DNA of 64,000 nucleotides from Sulfuricurvum kujiense DSM 16994 (lineage in GTDB: Bacteria; Campylobacterota; Campylobacteria; Campylobacterales; Sulfurimonadaceae), in the NCBI RefSeq assembly GCF_000183725.1, contig NC_014762.1, positions 310,001-374,000 of the forward strand, read 5' to 3'. How positions within the stretch are numbered: position 1 is the first letter of the stretch; each line of letters starts with the position of its first letter. Under the pieces are notes generated by a model, which was given only the letters and a program-made list of their open reading frames with translations, was not told where the DNA came from and ran no database searches. A program made the translations under genes and the position numbers. Shown here in pieces: positions 53,271-63,208 of this stretch.

Positions 53271-54206
53271 TTGGCTACCTATTTAGATTTTGAACAAAAT
53301 ATCCGTCAAATTCAAGAGGAGATCATAGCTGCAGAAGTTCGCTACGATCACCATGCCGTAGAGATCCTCAAGCAGGATTTAGATAAAGAGGTTCAAAAAA
53401 CCTACGCGAATCTTTCCCCGTATCAAGAGCTTCAGCTCGCGCGTCATCAAGACCGTCCGTATGCCCTTGATTATATCAACCTTATCCTCGATAAAAAGTA
53501 TGAAATTCACGGAGATCGTCACTTTCGAGATGATCTCTCTATTATCTGCTATATCGGCACCATCGGTGATGAACGGGTTATGGTGATCGGTGAACAAAAA
53601 GGGCGCGGAACCAAAAATAAGCTCAAACGAAACTTCGGTATGCCTCATCCTGAAGGGTACCGCAAAGCACTTCGTGCGGCCAAAATGGCGGAAAAATTCA
53701 ATATTCCTCTTCTGATGCTGATCGACACTCCGGGCGCCTATCCGGGTCTGGGTGCGGAAGAGCGTAACCAAAGCGAAGCGATTGCCCGAAATCTTCTCGA
53801 ACTCTCAAACCTCAATACGATTACCGTATCGGTGGTCATCGGCGAGGGGGGAAGCGGAGGTGCTTTGGCGATCGGTGTAGCGGATCGCCTCGCTATGATG
53901 CGCTACTCCGTCTTCAGTGTTATCTCACCTGAGGGGTGTTCGGCAATTTTGTGGAATGACCCGACCAAAGTAGAAGCGGCAACGAAAGCGCTTAAAATCA
54001 CCTCTGCCGACCTGAAAGAGCTTGATTTGATCGATGATATTATCGATGAGCCGCTGATCGGTGCACATCGTGATAAAGAGGGCTCCGCAAACGCCCTTAA
54101 ATCATATTTTATGACTCAGGTCAATACACTTCGCAAGCTGAGTGATTCCGAGCGCCTTGATAAGCGTTACAACCGTCTTGTCGGTATGGGACGCTTCAGC
54201 GAATAA
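53271..54206 (+). CDS. accA: Acetyl-CoA carboxylase, carboxyltransferase subunit alpha
   Basis: AccA with AccD moves the carboxyl from biotin to acetyl-CoA, giving malonyl-CoA. The 311-residue product starts at TTG ([10 protein letters not shown]). It shows [37 protein letters not shown] (cited in part), [12 protein letters not shown] and [12 protein letters not shown], all typical. The length is normal. It closes the fatty-acid run with a strong terminator. Confidence 0.96.
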   Translation: MATYLDFEQNIRQIQEEIIAAEVRYDHHAVEILKQDLDKEVQKTYANLSPYQELQLARHQDRPYALDYINLILDKKYEIHGDRHFRDDLSIICYIGTIGDERVMVIGEQKGRGTKNKLKRNFGMPHPEGYRKALRAAKMAEKFNIPLLMLIDTPGAYPGLGAEERNQSEAIARNLLELSNLNTITVSVVIGEGGSGGALAIGVADRLAMMRYSVFSVISPEGCSAILWNDPTKVEAATKALKITSADLKELDLIDDIIDEPLIGAHRDKEGSANALKSYFMTQVNTLRKLSDSERLDKRYNRLVGMGRFSE

Positions 54207-54228
54207 TCAAATGCTGTTTCCGCATTAG

Positions 54229-54248
54229 AAAGCACGTATGCGTGCTTT
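54229..54248. terminator. Bidirectional rho-independent terminator between accA and the exonuclease
   Basis: AAAGCACG at 54229-54236, loop TATG, CGTGCTTT at 54241-54248 form a perfect 8-bp stem. The A-run and T-run on either side of the stem make it work in both directions. The exonuclease stop codon overlaps the last two bases of the stem. Confidence 0.8.
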
Positions 54249-55050
54249 ATTTCACCGCTTCTTTTTCTTCCGTCTCTTTTTTCTCTTCTTTTTTCGGTTT
54301 CGGACGTTTCAGACGTTTCGCCTCTTTTGAAAATGCGATGAGCTCTTCGCTATTGGTTATGGAGGATGGGAGAAGATTGAGGACACGCTTGAGTAGTTTT
54401 GTCGTTGTCATGGCATCGGAGAGGGCGCGATGGTGAGTGGCTTCTTTGTAGAGCTCCAGTGCTGTGTTTAGATAGGCTAAACCGTATCGTTCAGACTCGA
54501 TGGTTCTCTCCGCCAAATCAATCGTACATAAAGAGCGGTTGAGAAGTTTTGATAAACCGACACGCTCCATCATCGCCGATACAAAGTTGTAGTCAAATTT
54601 GGCATCATGTCCTACGAAAATTGCATCGCCGAGAAAAAGACGAAATTCGCGCATTACTTTGCTCATGGCCGGAGCTTTAAGGGTTTGCTCCGTTTTGATA
54701 CCGGTAATCTCCTGAATCTGATCGGAGATATCGGTACAATAGACAAGACTCTCATAGGTATCGATTATTTTTCCGTTTTGCAGCTTAACCGCACCGATTT
54801 CGATAATCTGGTGGTGGGCGGGTTTTGAACCGTTTGATTCAACATCGACGATACAAAAGAGAGTATCTTTTACGGAAGTTATGGCGCTTTGAAAGCAATA
54901 CATCTCCTCATGAAGAATGATGTTCATCCCCTGCGATTTGAGAAGCTCGAGCCTCAGATCGGCATCACTGCCCAAGAGGAGTTCAAATTCCTCTTTCGGG
55001 ATACCGTTTTTAGACAAACGTGACAAAATTTTCGGGTCGAACAGCTTCAC
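54247..55050 (-). CDS. DEDDh 3'-5' exonuclease (DnaQ-like)
   Basis: The 267-residue protein has the three exonuclease motifs: FCIVDVESNGSK (motif I, Asp and Glu), FVGHDAKFDYNFV (motif II) and THHRALSDAMTT (motif III, DEDDh His). The N-terminal 70 residues are an additional helical domain. The C-terminus is Lys/Glu-rich. It could be the proofreading epsilon-type gene, or an exonuclease with a distinct role. It overlaps the trpF gene by four bases and comes last in the rpe-trpF-exonuclease run. Confidence 0.88.
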   Translation of the reverse strand: MKLFDPKILSRLSKNGIPKEEFELLLGSDADLRLELLKSQGMNIILHEEMYCFQSAITSVKDTLFCIVDVESNGSKPAHHQIIEIGAVKLQNGKIIDTYESLVYCTDISDQIQEITGIKTEQTLKAPAMSKVMREFRLFLGDAIFVGHDAKFDYNFVSAMMERVGLSKLLNRSLCTIDLAERTIESERYGLAYLNTALELYKEATHHRALSDAMTTTKLLKRVLNLLPSSITNSEELIAFSKEAKRLKRPKPKKEEKKETEEKEAVK

Positions 55051-55634
55051 ACTTTTGCCTTTTGGATAAACGTCTCTACCAGTTTATGGTCTTTTTTCCC
55101 ATATGAGGCTTCGACACCGCTGCTGACATCGACACCGTAGAATCCGTACGGTTTAAGTGAAGCGACATTCTCGGGATCAAGCCCGCCTGCTAGGATGATT
55201 TTTGAACAATCGATCCCCTCAAACCATTCGATGTTAAGGCGTTTTCCGCTTCCTCCATACGCTTCACAGTACGCATCAATAAGGCGGTATTCATCAGTGT
55301 ACGTTAGTATGTCTTCTTTTTTTTGAGCACGGATGACGCGAAGGGTCGGAAAATGGACATCGGAGAAAAAATCATCTTGAACATCGAAATGAATCTGGGC
55401 CAGTGTACATCCTGTGCTTAGGCAGACTGAGCGGATCACATCAGGGGTTTCATTGACAAAGAGTGCTACTTTTTCAACAAAAGGGGGAAGGGCGGCAATA
55501 ACGGCTTTTGCATTTTCCGGGGCAATATAGCGCGGAGATTCGGGATAAAAGACAAATCCGAGTGCATCCGCTCCGGCATTGATCGCGAGGAGTGCATCCT
55601 CTATATTGGTAATACCGCAGATTTTAACTCTCAT
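55047..55634 (-). CDS. trpF: Phosphoribosylanthranilate isomerase
   Basis: TrpF isomerises phosphoribosylanthranilate in tryptophan synthesis. The 195-residue TIM barrel begins MRVKICGITNIEDALLAINAGADALGFVF (cited only in part), with the catalytic Cys in KICGIT and Asp in YRLIDAY. Later come ILAGGLDPENV and GVDVSSGVEASYGKKD. It overlaps its upstream gene rpe by four bases. No other trp genes lie nearby. Confidence 0.95.
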   Translation of the reverse strand: MRVKICGITNIEDALLAINAGADALGFVFYPESPRYIAPENAKAVIAALPPFVEKVALFVNETPDVIRSVCLSTGCTLAQIHFDVQDDFFSDVHFPTLRVIRAQKKEDILTYTDEYRLIDAYCEAYGGSGKRLNIEWFEGIDCSKIILAGGLDPENVASLKPYGFYGVDVSSGVEASYGKKDHKLVETFIQKAKV

Positions 55635-56272
55635 ACGCGAAGGCTATCGATAGCGGTTTTATAATCATCTGCCCCGAACACGTAGCTACCGGCGACACAG
55701 ATATCGACACCGGCTTCTTTGAGTACTGCAATGTTTGAACTGCCGACACCGCCGTCAATTTCAATCATGCATTCAGGATTGATACGGTCGCGTAAGGCTT
55801 TGAGCCGTTTGATTTTCTCTACAACGGTCGGGATGAATTTTTGTCCCCCGAAGCCAGGGTTAACCGACATCACCAAAACCATATCCAGATCACCTAAAAG
55901 ATATTCGATGGCTTCGGCAGGGGTGTGCGGATTAAGAACGATTGCCGGCTTGATCCCGAGCGAGCGGATATGCTGAATAAGGCGGTGAGGATTTTTCTCC
56001 TCTTCGATATGAAAAGAGATATACTCCGGTTTCAAGGGTGCGAAAAGATCGACGAAAAAGGTATTGTTTTGTACCATTAGATGGATATCAAGGGGCTTGG
56101 TAGCTGCCTTCGCTATTGCGCTGACAACAACCGGTCCGATAGTGAGATTCGGGACAAAATGGCCGTCCATTACGTCAACATGCACCAAATCGCACCCTGC
56201 GTCACAAATGGCTCGGACATCACGGGCTAAATTGCCGAAGTCGGCAGAGAGGACACTGGGAGCAACGAGCAT
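55631..56272 (-). CDS. rpe: Ribulose-phosphate 3-epimerase
   Basis: Rpe interconverts ribulose 5-phosphate and xylulose 5-phosphate. The 213-residue product starts MLVAPSVLSADFGNLARD, then has HVDVMDGHFVPNLTIG with metal ligands, VNPGFGGQKF and EIDGGVG. The ATG at 56272 has an AAGGT site; an in-frame GTG at 56281 is less likely. It heads the rpe-trpF-exonuclease operon. Confidence 0.96.
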   Translation of the reverse strand: MLVAPSVLSADFGNLARDVRAICDAGCDLVHVDVMDGHFVPNLTIGPVVVSAIAKAATKPLDIHLMVQNNTFFVDLFAPLKPEYISFHIEEEKNPHRLIQHIRSLGIKPAIVLNPHTPAEAIEYLLGDLDMVLVMSVNPGFGGQKFIPTVVEKIKRLKALRDRINPECMIEIDGGVGSSNIAVLKEAGVDICVAGSYVFGADDYKTAIDSLRV

Positions 56273-56338
56273 GGTGTACACCTTAACAAATATTTTTGTT
56301 ATTTTAGCGAAAAAGATTTGCAGCTAGCTTTGAAAAAT

Positions 56339-57733
56339 CTATCGTGTGAGGAAAAAGATAAAGCTGCTTCCTTCGAATCGCAAGTCGACCTGAACCCCTT
56401 TTCGGTTTTGGGCCATTTCCAAAAGCGAATCGACATCGGCATAGGTACGGGGAAGGGTGATATCGACGCGGTGTTTTTTCTCTCCCAAAAGGGCTTTGGC
56501 ACGTCCTCCGATAATGTTGACAAATTCTGCTAAGGAATCCAAAATAGCCTCTTCATCATTGTTCTCTTCGCCGATAAGGAGTTCACATGCTTTCGTCGCA
56601 ACTTTTTTGGGAAAAATAAGGATAATCATCCCGTCCAAATCTCCGTAAAAACCGATGGAACTGGCATATTGCTCTTTAGAATTTTTGATTTCCAAGGTCT
56701 GAATGTTCATGGACTCTTTTATGGCCTGTGCATTCGTCATCATCGCGATCGTAGATACGGTTGCGTCGATGAAACCGGGAAGTTCATGGATTAACGCTTT
56801 GGTCAGCGTTCGTGTACTTTTGGAAGAAGTACCGCTGCTTCCTCCTAGCTCTTGCAACAACTCTTTGTTTTTAAGGATATCTTCCATCTGATCAAAAAAC
56901 ATGATACCGGCATCTTCAAGATCGTTTTTAAACGATTGAGGGGTTTTTTCGAATGTCATCCCGACAAAACAGATGGATGCATTGTATTCTGCCGCCGATG
57001 AGGCAAGTTTAGTAAAAAAGTTCAACGCATGAACGTTCATCGAAACGACTTTGTACGCATCGAAAATAAAGAGGCGGAACCCGACGTTGAGGGAGTTGTT
57101 ATGGTACGCGATGTTGAACGTATCGGTGATTCCGGCATCTAAAAAATTGGCAATGGTGTAAATGATCGCATTACCGGTGACACGTGTTGCTATTTTTTGG
57201 CCGAACAGCCCTAAATAGGTCTCTTCGATTATCGCATAATAGAGATCGGGATTTCGTTTTTTCTCTTCAAACTCTTTTTTGGTCTGGGCAATGACGGGGT
57301 TATGTCCGTAATCGAAAAGCTCAATCGCCATGGCTGAGCGCTGTGAAGCGTCTTCGTTGTACAATAATACGGTTTTAGATTCATTTTTATTGGTAGGGAC
57401 AAAAAGCTCGGCTATTTTTTCAGTTCGGAACAATGAAAACGTGAGATTGCTGCCGTAAAATTTATTGATGGTCACAAATTTTGCGGAGTCGTAGTCGCAC
57501 AAACCGACGGCTATGTGCTTATGGGAACGGATACTGTCCAAAAGACGGATGAAAACATCCAAGCCGTTTTTGTTAAAAAAGATCACTTTTTTCAGCGACA
57601 CCAGAAGCATATCGATATTGAGCGCTTCGGTTGCATGAATATCATCGATAGTAAGGAAAGAAGGGGCGTTGTTGCCGTCCAAAAATCCCTGTGGATGAAA
57701 GATGGCAATCCTCCCTTTAACGGTCGCTCTCAT
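56339..57733 (-). CDS. CheX-domain protein with N-terminal STAS-like region
   Basis: The 464-residue protein has an N-terminal part (about 1-110, FHPQGFLDGNNAPSFLTIDD) like a STAS fold, a middle segment of unclear fold (YNEDASQRSAMAIELFDYG), and a C-terminal CheX-like phosphatase domain with DLDGMIILIFPKKVATKACEL (cited in part) and DSLAEFVNIIGGRAKALL. CheX dephosphorylates CheY in other bacteria. The active-site Glu-X-X-Asn pattern (EFVN) is present. It overlaps the HDOD gene by 17 bases. Confidence 0.75.
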   Translation of the reverse strand: MRATVKGRIAIFHPQGFLDGNNAPSFLTIDDIHATEALNIDMLLVSLKKVIFFNKNGLDVFIRLLDSIRSHKHIAVGLCDYDSAKFVTINKFYGSNLTFSLFRTEKIAELFVPTNKNESKTVLLYNEDASQRSAMAIELFDYGHNPVIAQTKKEFEEKKRNPDLYYAIIEETYLGLFGQKIATRVTGNAIIYTIANFLDAGITDTFNIAYHNNSLNVGFRLFIFDAYKVVSMNVHALNFFTKLASSAAEYNASICFVGMTFEKTPQSFKNDLEDAGIMFFDQMEDILKNKELLQELGGSSGTSSKSTRTLTKALIHELPGFIDATVSTIAMMTNAQAIKESMNIQTLEIKNSKEQYASSIGFYGDLDGMIILIFPKKVATKACELLIGEENNDEEAILDSLAEFVNIIGGRAKALLGEKKHRVDITLPRTYADVDSLLEMAQNRKGVQVDLRFEGSSFIFFLTR

Positions 57734-58526
57734 CGTACTCCACCACCTGCATAAAAGATTCGTATATGTCCTGAACGAATTCGATTTGAAACTCGATAAA
57801 TTCGTTCAGTCCCGCTTCGACATAAGCATTTTGGCTCAATTCATAAAAAAGGAGCAAATGCATCCATTTTGCCAATGTTTTTTCATTTTCTTCAAGGTTT
57901 TGATCCAAACCGGAAGATGCATGGACAATTCGACTGATCATCGGCGAAAGTTCCCATTTTTCGCCAATTTCCGTACAGATATTAAACAAGCTCATTTTGG
58001 TCAGCCGATAAAGGATCGTGTTGTAATCCAACGCTTTGACGCTTCGCAGCTGTGCCACTTCGCTTTTGTATTCTCCGAACAGTGCATCACATACGATGAT
58101 ACTAGCCGGCAAAAGGGTGATAGCGCTTTCGGTGTCATGATTGTGCAGGTTCAAGTGGGTGAGAATTTTGACCCATTTTCGGCTAAGGCTAGCCTGTAAA
58201 TCATAAAACTCTTGCGAAGTGAGTTTAAAAAGTCCCCACTCTTTCGGGGCCAAGAGGGAGAGGAGGTAATTATATAAAATCTGCTGAGCGGTCGAGATTC
58301 CCAAAATAGTAAAGATCTGAGCCAGATCGCTTACTTCGTTACGAAATCCGTAGATAGGGCGGTTAACTAGGGTCTTGAGGTAAAATTTGAGAGCAGGGTC
58401 TTCTTCGGCACATTTGGCCGCTTTGGTCAAATCGCCTACACGCACGTAATCGAGTGTTTGTTTAACAACAAACGGAGCTGGCGGTATATTTTGTATGTAA
58501 CTTGTAATTTGTTCTTGAGTAACCAC
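57717..58526 (-). CDS. HDOD-domain protein
   Basis: The 269-residue protein shows the HDOD pattern: IPPAPFVVKQTLDYV, then ALKFYLKTLVNRPIYGFRNE, SDLAQIFTILGISTAQQIL and the helical remainder. HDOD domains lack the catalytic HD pair and act as regulators, often next to chemotaxis genes. It precedes the CheX-like gene, sharing 17 bases, so the two probably form one regulatory unit linked to motility or cyclic di-GMP. The function is inference. Confidence 0.75.
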   Translation of the reverse strand: MVTQEQITSYIQNIPPAPFVVKQTLDYVRVGDLTKAAKCAEEDPALKFYLKTLVNRPIYGFRNEVSDLAQIFTILGISTAQQILYNYLLSLLAPKEWGLFKLTSQEFYDLQASLSRKWVKILTHLNLHNHDTESAITLLPASIIVCDALFGEYKSEVAQLRSVKALDYNTILYRLTKMSLFNICTEIGEKWELSPMISRIVHASSGLDQNLEENEKTLAKWMHLLLFYELSQNAYVEAGLNEFIEFQIEFVQDIYESFMQVVEYDESDR

Positions 58527-58687
58527 GTCTCACAGCATCCGATCTTAATTATTTTTTCAAATTCCGCTAATTGTAATCGTGATTTGATTAAACGAGCCTT
58601 TGATAAAGGATTAAACCGTTGCTTAAGGTAAACTTTGGGTTTACTGCGATAGAATTCGCAACCTAAATTTACGCAAGGAGCCTCAAA

Positions 58688-58876
58688 ATGGCAAGAAAAT
58701 GTGCTATTAGTGGTAAAGGCCCAATGAGCGGGAACAACGTTTCTCACGCGAAAAATAGAACTAAGCGTCGTTTTTTACCAAACCTTCGTACTGTTCGCGT
58801 AACGCTTGAAGACGGTACTACCAAAAAACTTAAAATCGCTGCTTCTGAGCTTCGTACTCTTAAAAAAGATTCGTAA
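58688..58876 (+). CDS. rpmB: 50S ribosomal protein L28
   Basis: The 62-residue basic protein starts [29 protein letters not shown] (in part), typical of bacterial L28, and ends [19 protein letters not shown] precedes the ATG. The upstream 160 bases contain the rpmB promoter (a TAGAAT box near 58650). A terminator follows. Confidence 0.98.
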   Translation: MARKCAISGKGPMSGNNVSHAKNRTKRRFLPNLRTVRVTLEDGTTKKLKIAASELRTLKKDS

Positions 58877-58903
58877 TCTCTGCACGTAGTGCTCTCACGA
58901 GAT

Positions 58904-58924
58904 CGGGTTTTCCCCGGTTTTCTT
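58904..58924 (+). terminator. Rho-independent terminator after rpmB
   Basis: CGGG at 58904-58907, loop, CCCG at 58913-58916, then GTTTTCTTC. It is a short but G/C-rich hairpin followed by pyrimidines, about 30 bases after the rpmB stop. Confidence 0.6.
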
Positions 58925-59029
58925 CTCTCTTCTTTAGCTTGTAATTCTTCCCTTTTCGATTTAAAATTTTTAACCTACTTCTAGGCTACAGCGTTTATAA
59001 TAATGCAGTTTATTTTTGGAGATTTTTTT

Positions 59030-60217
59030 ATGGCGATACTTAACACGATTGAAGGCGGTGTTTGTGCGGCAAAAGGGTTCTTTGCCGATGGTATACATAT
59101 CGGACTGAAAAAAGAGGGGGCAAAGGATCTCGCGTTTATTTATTCCGAGAAACCTTGTGCGATAGCATCGGTATTTACAACCAATAAAATGACGGCGGCG
59201 CCGATACGCCATTTTCGCTCTTTAGGAGAATTTGAAGGGAATTTTGTCCTTATCAATTCCAAAAATGCGAATGCGATGACGGGACGTGCCGGAATCGATG
59301 ATATCACCGAAGTACTGGGTGAACTCAAATCAAAATTTCCGCAAATACAAAATCCGGTCATGAGCTCGACGGGTGTGATCGGGGTACGTTTGCCGAAGGC
59401 AAAGATCATTGAAGGGGCGATGAAGTTTGATTTGACCCGTCGTGAAGGGATCAATGCGTCCGAAGCAATTATGACGACCGATACTTTTTCCAAACGCCTC
59501 GCCTATGAAGTGACTTTGGAAAATGGACAATCGTTTCGCATCGGAGCGATGGCAAAAGGTGCGGGGATGATCAATCCGGCGATGGCAACGATGCTCTGTT
59601 TTATCACTACCGATGCCGCGGTCGATAAAACGACGATGCAGGATATCCTCGATGAGTGTGTCCATACGACGTTCAACGCCGCAAGCGTGGACGGAGATAC
59701 CTCGACGAACGATACGGTAGTGGTTATGGCAAACGGTCTCTCTGGAGCGTTTCATGCGGGAGCATTCAAAGAAGCATTGGAATCGATCATGCTCTTTTTA
59801 GCCAAAGAGATGGTACGCGACGGCGAGGGGGCGACGAAGCTCGTTACCTATAAAGTGACGGGGGCGATCAACCATAAAGAGGCGGAGATCGCGGCAAAAG
59901 CGCTCAGCAATTCGCTTCTGGTAAAAACGGCACTTTTCGGACAAGACCCGAATTGGGGGCGTATCGCGTCAACGGTCGGTGCGAGCGGTATCATGTGCGA
60001 TGAAGCGTTTTTGAGTATCTGGTTTGATGATATCTGCGTCTATAAAAAAGGGGAGCTGCTCTTCGATGAAAAACTCGAACCTCTTGCCGCGGCCGTTATG
60101 CAAAAATCTTCTTTTACGATTCACTGTGATATCGGGCTTCAAGACGGCGAATTTACAGCCTACGGATGTGACTTGGGGCATGAATACGTCAAAATCAATG
60201 CGGATTACAGAACATAA
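59030..60217 (+). CDS. argJ: Glutamate N-acetyltransferase / amino-acid acetyltransferase (ArgJ)
   Basis: ArgJ recycles the acetyl group from N-acetylornithine to glutamate in arginine synthesis. The 395-residue product is self-cleaving: in KGAGMINPAMATMLCFITTD the break falls before the Thr nucleophile of MATML. INSKNANAMTGRAG and GDTSTNDTVVVMANG are typical, and DPNWGRIASTVGASG is near the C-terminus. The ATG at 59030 follows TTGGAG; an upstream ATG at 59003 adds nine residues without homology. A TATAAT box lies at 58996-59001. Confidence 0.96.
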   Translation: MAILNTIEGGVCAAKGFFADGIHIGLKKEGAKDLAFIYSEKPCAIASVFTTNKMTAAPIRHFRSLGEFEGNFVLINSKNANAMTGRAGIDDITEVLGELKSKFPQIQNPVMSSTGVIGVRLPKAKIIEGAMKFDLTRREGINASEAIMTTDTFSKRLAYEVTLENGQSFRIGAMAKGAGMINPAMATMLCFITTDAAVDKTTMQDILDECVHTTFNAASVDGDTSTNDTVVVMANGLSGAFHAGAFKEALESIMLFLAKEMVRDGEGATKLVTYKVTGAINHKEAEIAAKALSNSLLVKTALFGQDPNWGRIASTVGASGIMCDEAFLSIWFDDICVYKKGELLFDEKLEPLAAAVMQKSSFTIHCDIGLQDGEFTAYGCDLGHEYVKINADYRT

Positions 60218-60402
60218 ATTTCTAACGCCGACGGAGCAGAGCCCCGCTCGGCTACGATAACTCTACGTTTTACCCGCTTCGGGGCACAATGTCTTCGGCA
60301 GAAAGCCCACGCACACTTGTATGCTTTTTCTTCTTTTTTATTAGCATGTACTAAGTGATGGGTTGCTATAATCGCGATAATTTAAGCCCTACAGGAAGAC
60401 CC
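60218..60402. other. Intergenic region argJ-prs, with prs promoter
   Basis: These 185 bases hold an extended -10 box (TGCTATAAT, box at 60367-60372) about 31 bases before prs, and a possible long stem between GCCCCG near 60242 and CGGGGC near 60281. The latter would be a leader structure or the argJ terminator. I see nothing else. Confidence 0.45.
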
Positions 60403-61332
60403 ATGCGCGGATATAAAATTTTCAGCGGTTCAGCGTGTACCGAGTTTGCAGCGGAAGTGTGCCGAACCCTTGATGTTCCCCTCTCCAAAGCTTCAGTAAA
60501 ACGTTTCAGCGACGGAGAGATCAACGTTCAAATCAGCGAGAGCGTTCGCGGACGTGACGTATTCATCATCCAATCAACCGGTGCACCCTCAAATGACAAT
60601 TTGATGGAATTGTTGATCATGACCGATGCGCTTCGCCGCTCATCGGCTAACTCGATTACGGCGGTCGTTCCGTATTTCGGATACGCACGTCAAGACCGCA
60701 AAGCGGCTCCGCGTGTTCCGATTACCGCTAAACTCGTTGCCGATATGTTCGAGACGGCGGGGATTGACCGTGTCGTAACGATCGATTTGCATGCGGGCCA
60801 AATCCAAGGCTTCTTTGATATTCCGGTCGATAACCTCTACGGTGCGATTATTTTTGAAGAGTATATCCGCTCTAAAAATCTTGCCAATCCGGTCATCGCT
60901 TCACCGGACATCGGCGGTGTAGCGCGTGCCCGTTATTTTGCCGAAAAACTGGGGTTAGAGATGGTTATCGTCGATAAACGTCGTGAAAAAGCCAATGAAA
61001 GCGAAGTGATGAATATCATCGGTGACGTTGCCGGAAAAGATATCATCATGATCGATGATATGGTCGATACGGCAGGAACCATGGTGAAAGCGGCTGCAGC
61101 ACTCAAAAAACGGGGAGCGACGTCGGTTATGGCGTGTGCGACTCACGGAGTTCTCAGCGGTAAAGCGTATGAAAATCTTAATAACGGTGAATTGGACGAG
61201 TTGGTTATTTCCAATACTCTCGTCCTTAGCGGTCAAAGCGATAAAATCAAGGTTTTAAGTGTTGCCCCTTTATTTGCTGAAGTCATTCGCCGTGTTTATC
61301 ACAATGAAAGTGTCAACAGCCTGTTCAGCTAA
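60403..61332 (+). CDS. prs: Ribose-phosphate pyrophosphokinase (PRPP synthetase)
   Basis: Prs makes PRPP from ribose 5-phosphate and ATP for nucleotide, His and Trp synthesis. The 309-residue product starts MRGYKIFSGSACTEFAAEV. It has YFGYARQDRKAAPRVPI, VVTIDLHAGQIQGFFDIPVD, and the PRPP loop IMIDDMVDTAGTM. The ATG at 60403 follows AGGAAG; the frame begins 48 bases earlier at 60355, without homology. It precedes lepA after a hairpin. Confidence 0.97.
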   Translation: MRGYKIFSGSACTEFAAEVCRTLDVPLSKASVKRFSDGEINVQISESVRGRDVFIIQSTGAPSNDNLMELLIMTDALRRSSANSITAVVPYFGYARQDRKAAPRVPITAKLVADMFETAGIDRVVTIDLHAGQIQGFFDIPVDNLYGAIIFEEYIRSKNLANPVIASPDIGGVARARYFAEKLGLEMVIVDKRREKANESEVMNIIGDVAGKDIIMIDDMVDTAGTMVKAAAALKKRGATSVMACATHGVLSGKAYENLNNGELDELVISNTLVLSGQSDKIKVLSVAPLFAEVIRRVYHNESVNSLFS

Positions 61333-61338
61333 TTCTTC

Positions 61339-61355
61339 TTGGGGTTTTGCCCCAA
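61339..61355 (+). terminator. Hairpin between prs and lepA
   Basis: TTGGGG at 61339-61344, loop TTTTG, CCCCAA at 61350-61355. There is no T-run, so it is a weak or regulated terminator. The lepA -10 box TGCTATAAT (61374-61382) follows. Confidence 0.55.
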
Positions 61356-61376
61356 TCCTCCTAAGCAGTGTTCTGC

Positions 61377-61382
61377 TATAAT
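61377..61382 (+). promoter_or_regulatory. Extended -10 box of lepA
   Basis: TGC then TATAAT, identical to the prs promoter motif, would start transcription at about 61389, 28 bases before the lepA ATG. Confidence 0.6.
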
Positions 61383-61416
61383 TCCACTAATTAAAATAAA
61401 TGAGCAATAGAACCTA

Positions 61417-63207
61417 ATGGATAATATTCGTAACTTTTCAATTATCGCCCATATCGACCACGGCAAAAGTACGTTAGCCGATCGGATTATTCAAGAGTGC
61501 GGAGCGGTCAGTGACCGTGAACTCACCAAACAGATGATGGACACGATGGACATCGAGCAAGAGCGCGGAATCACGATCAAAGCCCAAAGTGTCCGTCTCG
61601 ATTACGTCAAAGACGGCAAGCACTATATCCTCAATCTTATTGACACTCCGGGCCACGTTGACTTCAGTTACGAAGTCTCCAAGTCGCTCGCTTCGAGTGA
61701 CGGCGCATTACTGATCGTCGATGCGGCACAAGGGGTTGAAGCGCAAACGATTGCCAACGTCTATATGGCGATGGAAAACAATCTGACCCTCATACCCGTT
61801 ATCAATAAAATCGATCTTCCTGCCGCCGAACCCGAACGGGTCGCCGAAGAGATCGAAACGACGATCGGTATCGATGCGACCGATGCGGTAATGATTTCAG
61901 CAAAAACCGGTGTGGGAATCCGTGAGTTGATCGATGCGATCGTCGATCGTATACCGGCCCCTGTAGGTGACCCGAGTGCGACGACCAAGGCAATTATTTA
62001 CGATTCTTGGTTTGATTCGTACCAAGGGGCAATGGCGTTGGTGCGCGTGTTTGACGGTGAGATCAAGACAGGGCAGATGGTCAAGCTGATGCACAACAAT
62101 GAAAACCATCAAGTGCTGGAGCTGCTCTATCCTCATCCTTTGCGCCGTCAAAAAACGCAAAGTATCAAAAGCGGCGAGATCGGGATTGTGATTCTGGGTG
62201 TCAAAGAGGTAGGAAGTATCCGTGTCGGCGATACGATCACCGATGCACGTAACCCGGCCAAAGAGCCGGTTGGCGAATACGCCCCGGCCAAACCGTTCGT
62301 ATTTGCGGGGATCTATCCGATCGATACCGATGAGTTTGAATCGGTCCGCGATGCGCTCGATAAGCTCAAGCTCAACGACAGCAGCCTCAGTTACGAGCCG
62401 GAAACATCGATTGCCCTCGGATTCGGGTTCCGTGTCGGATTTTTGGGGATGCTCCATATGGAGGTCGTTAAAGAGCGGTTAGAGCGTGAATTTAATCTCG
62501 ATTTGATCGCGACCGCCCCTTCGGTTGTTTATAAAGTCTATAAAACCGACGGCACTATGGTGGAAGTTCAAAATCCGAGCGAATTGCCCGAACCTCAGAA
62601 CATCGAGCGGATCGAAGAGCCTTATGTTCGTGCAACGGTCATCGTCCCGACCGATTATTTGGGCAATGTCATTACCCTCTTGACCGCCAAGCGCGGGATG
62701 CAGGAGAAGATGGAATATCTCAACGAGACGCGGGTCATGCTGATCTACGTCATGCCGATGAACGAAATCGTCGTCGATTTTTACGACAAACTCAAATCAA
62801 CCTCTAAAGGGTATGCGAGTTTCGATTACGATCCGATCGAATTTCGTCAAGGCGATTTGGTCAAACTCGATGTCCGCGTAGCCGGAGATGTCGTCGATGC
62901 GCTCAGCGTTATCGTTCCTCGAAGCAGTGCGGAGTCACGCGGGCGGGCACTCGTGACGAACATGAAAGAGATTGTTCCACGCCAGCTTTTCGAAGTGGCG
63001 ATTCAAGCCTCTATCGGAAATCGCGTTATTGCCCGTGAAACGGTCAAATCGATGGGGAAAAACGTTACCGCCAAATGTTACGGCGGGGATATCTCCCGTA
63101 AACGCAAACTCCTCGACAAGCAAAAAGAGGGGAAAAAACGGATGAAGGCGATCGGGAAGGTTCAGCTTCCCCAAGAAGCGTTCATGTCCGTCCTCAAAAT
63201 GGATTAA
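61417..63207 (+). CDS. lepA: Elongation factor 4 (LepA)
   Basis: LepA is a ribosome-binding GTPase that helps translation under stress. The 596-residue product starts [23 protein letters not shown] (in part) with the G1 loop. [13 protein letters not shown] (G3), NKIDLP (G4) and SAKTGVG (G5) follow. Domains II and V and the LepA-specific C-terminus ([24 protein letters not shown]) complete it. The length is normal. It is followed by the ComF-like gene after one base. Confidence 0.98.
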   Translation: MDNIRNFSIIAHIDHGKSTLADRIIQECGAVSDRELTKQMMDTMDIEQERGITIKAQSVRLDYVKDGKHYILNLIDTPGHVDFSYEVSKSLASSDGALLIVDAAQGVEAQTIANVYMAMENNLTLIPVINKIDLPAAEPERVAEEIETTIGIDATDAVMISAKTGVGIRELIDAIVDRIPAPVGDPSATTKAIIYDSWFDSYQGAMALVRVFDGEIKTGQMVKLMHNNENHQVLELLYPHPLRRQKTQSIKSGEIGIVILGVKEVGSIRVGDTITDARNPAKEPVGEYAPAKPFVFAGIYPIDTDEFESVRDALDKLKLNDSSLSYEPETSIALGFGFRVGFLGMLHMEVVKERLEREFNLDLIATAPSVVYKVYKTDGTMVEVQNPSELPEPQNIERIEEPYVRATVIVPTDYLGNVITLLTAKRGMQEKMEYLNETRVMLIYVMPMNEIVVDFYDKLKSTSKGYASFDYDPIEFRQGDLVKLDVRVAGDVVDALSVIVPRSSAESRGRALVTNMKEIVPRQLFEVAIQASIGNRVIARETVKSMGKNVTAKCYGGDISRKRKLLDKQKEGKKRMKAIGKVQLPQEAFMSVLKMD

Positions 63208-63208
63208 C

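Noticed and set aside
60218-60366. Riboswitch between argJ and prs
   Set aside because: A GC-rich stem is possible, but I could not match a known aptamer core, so it is listed only as intergenic structure.
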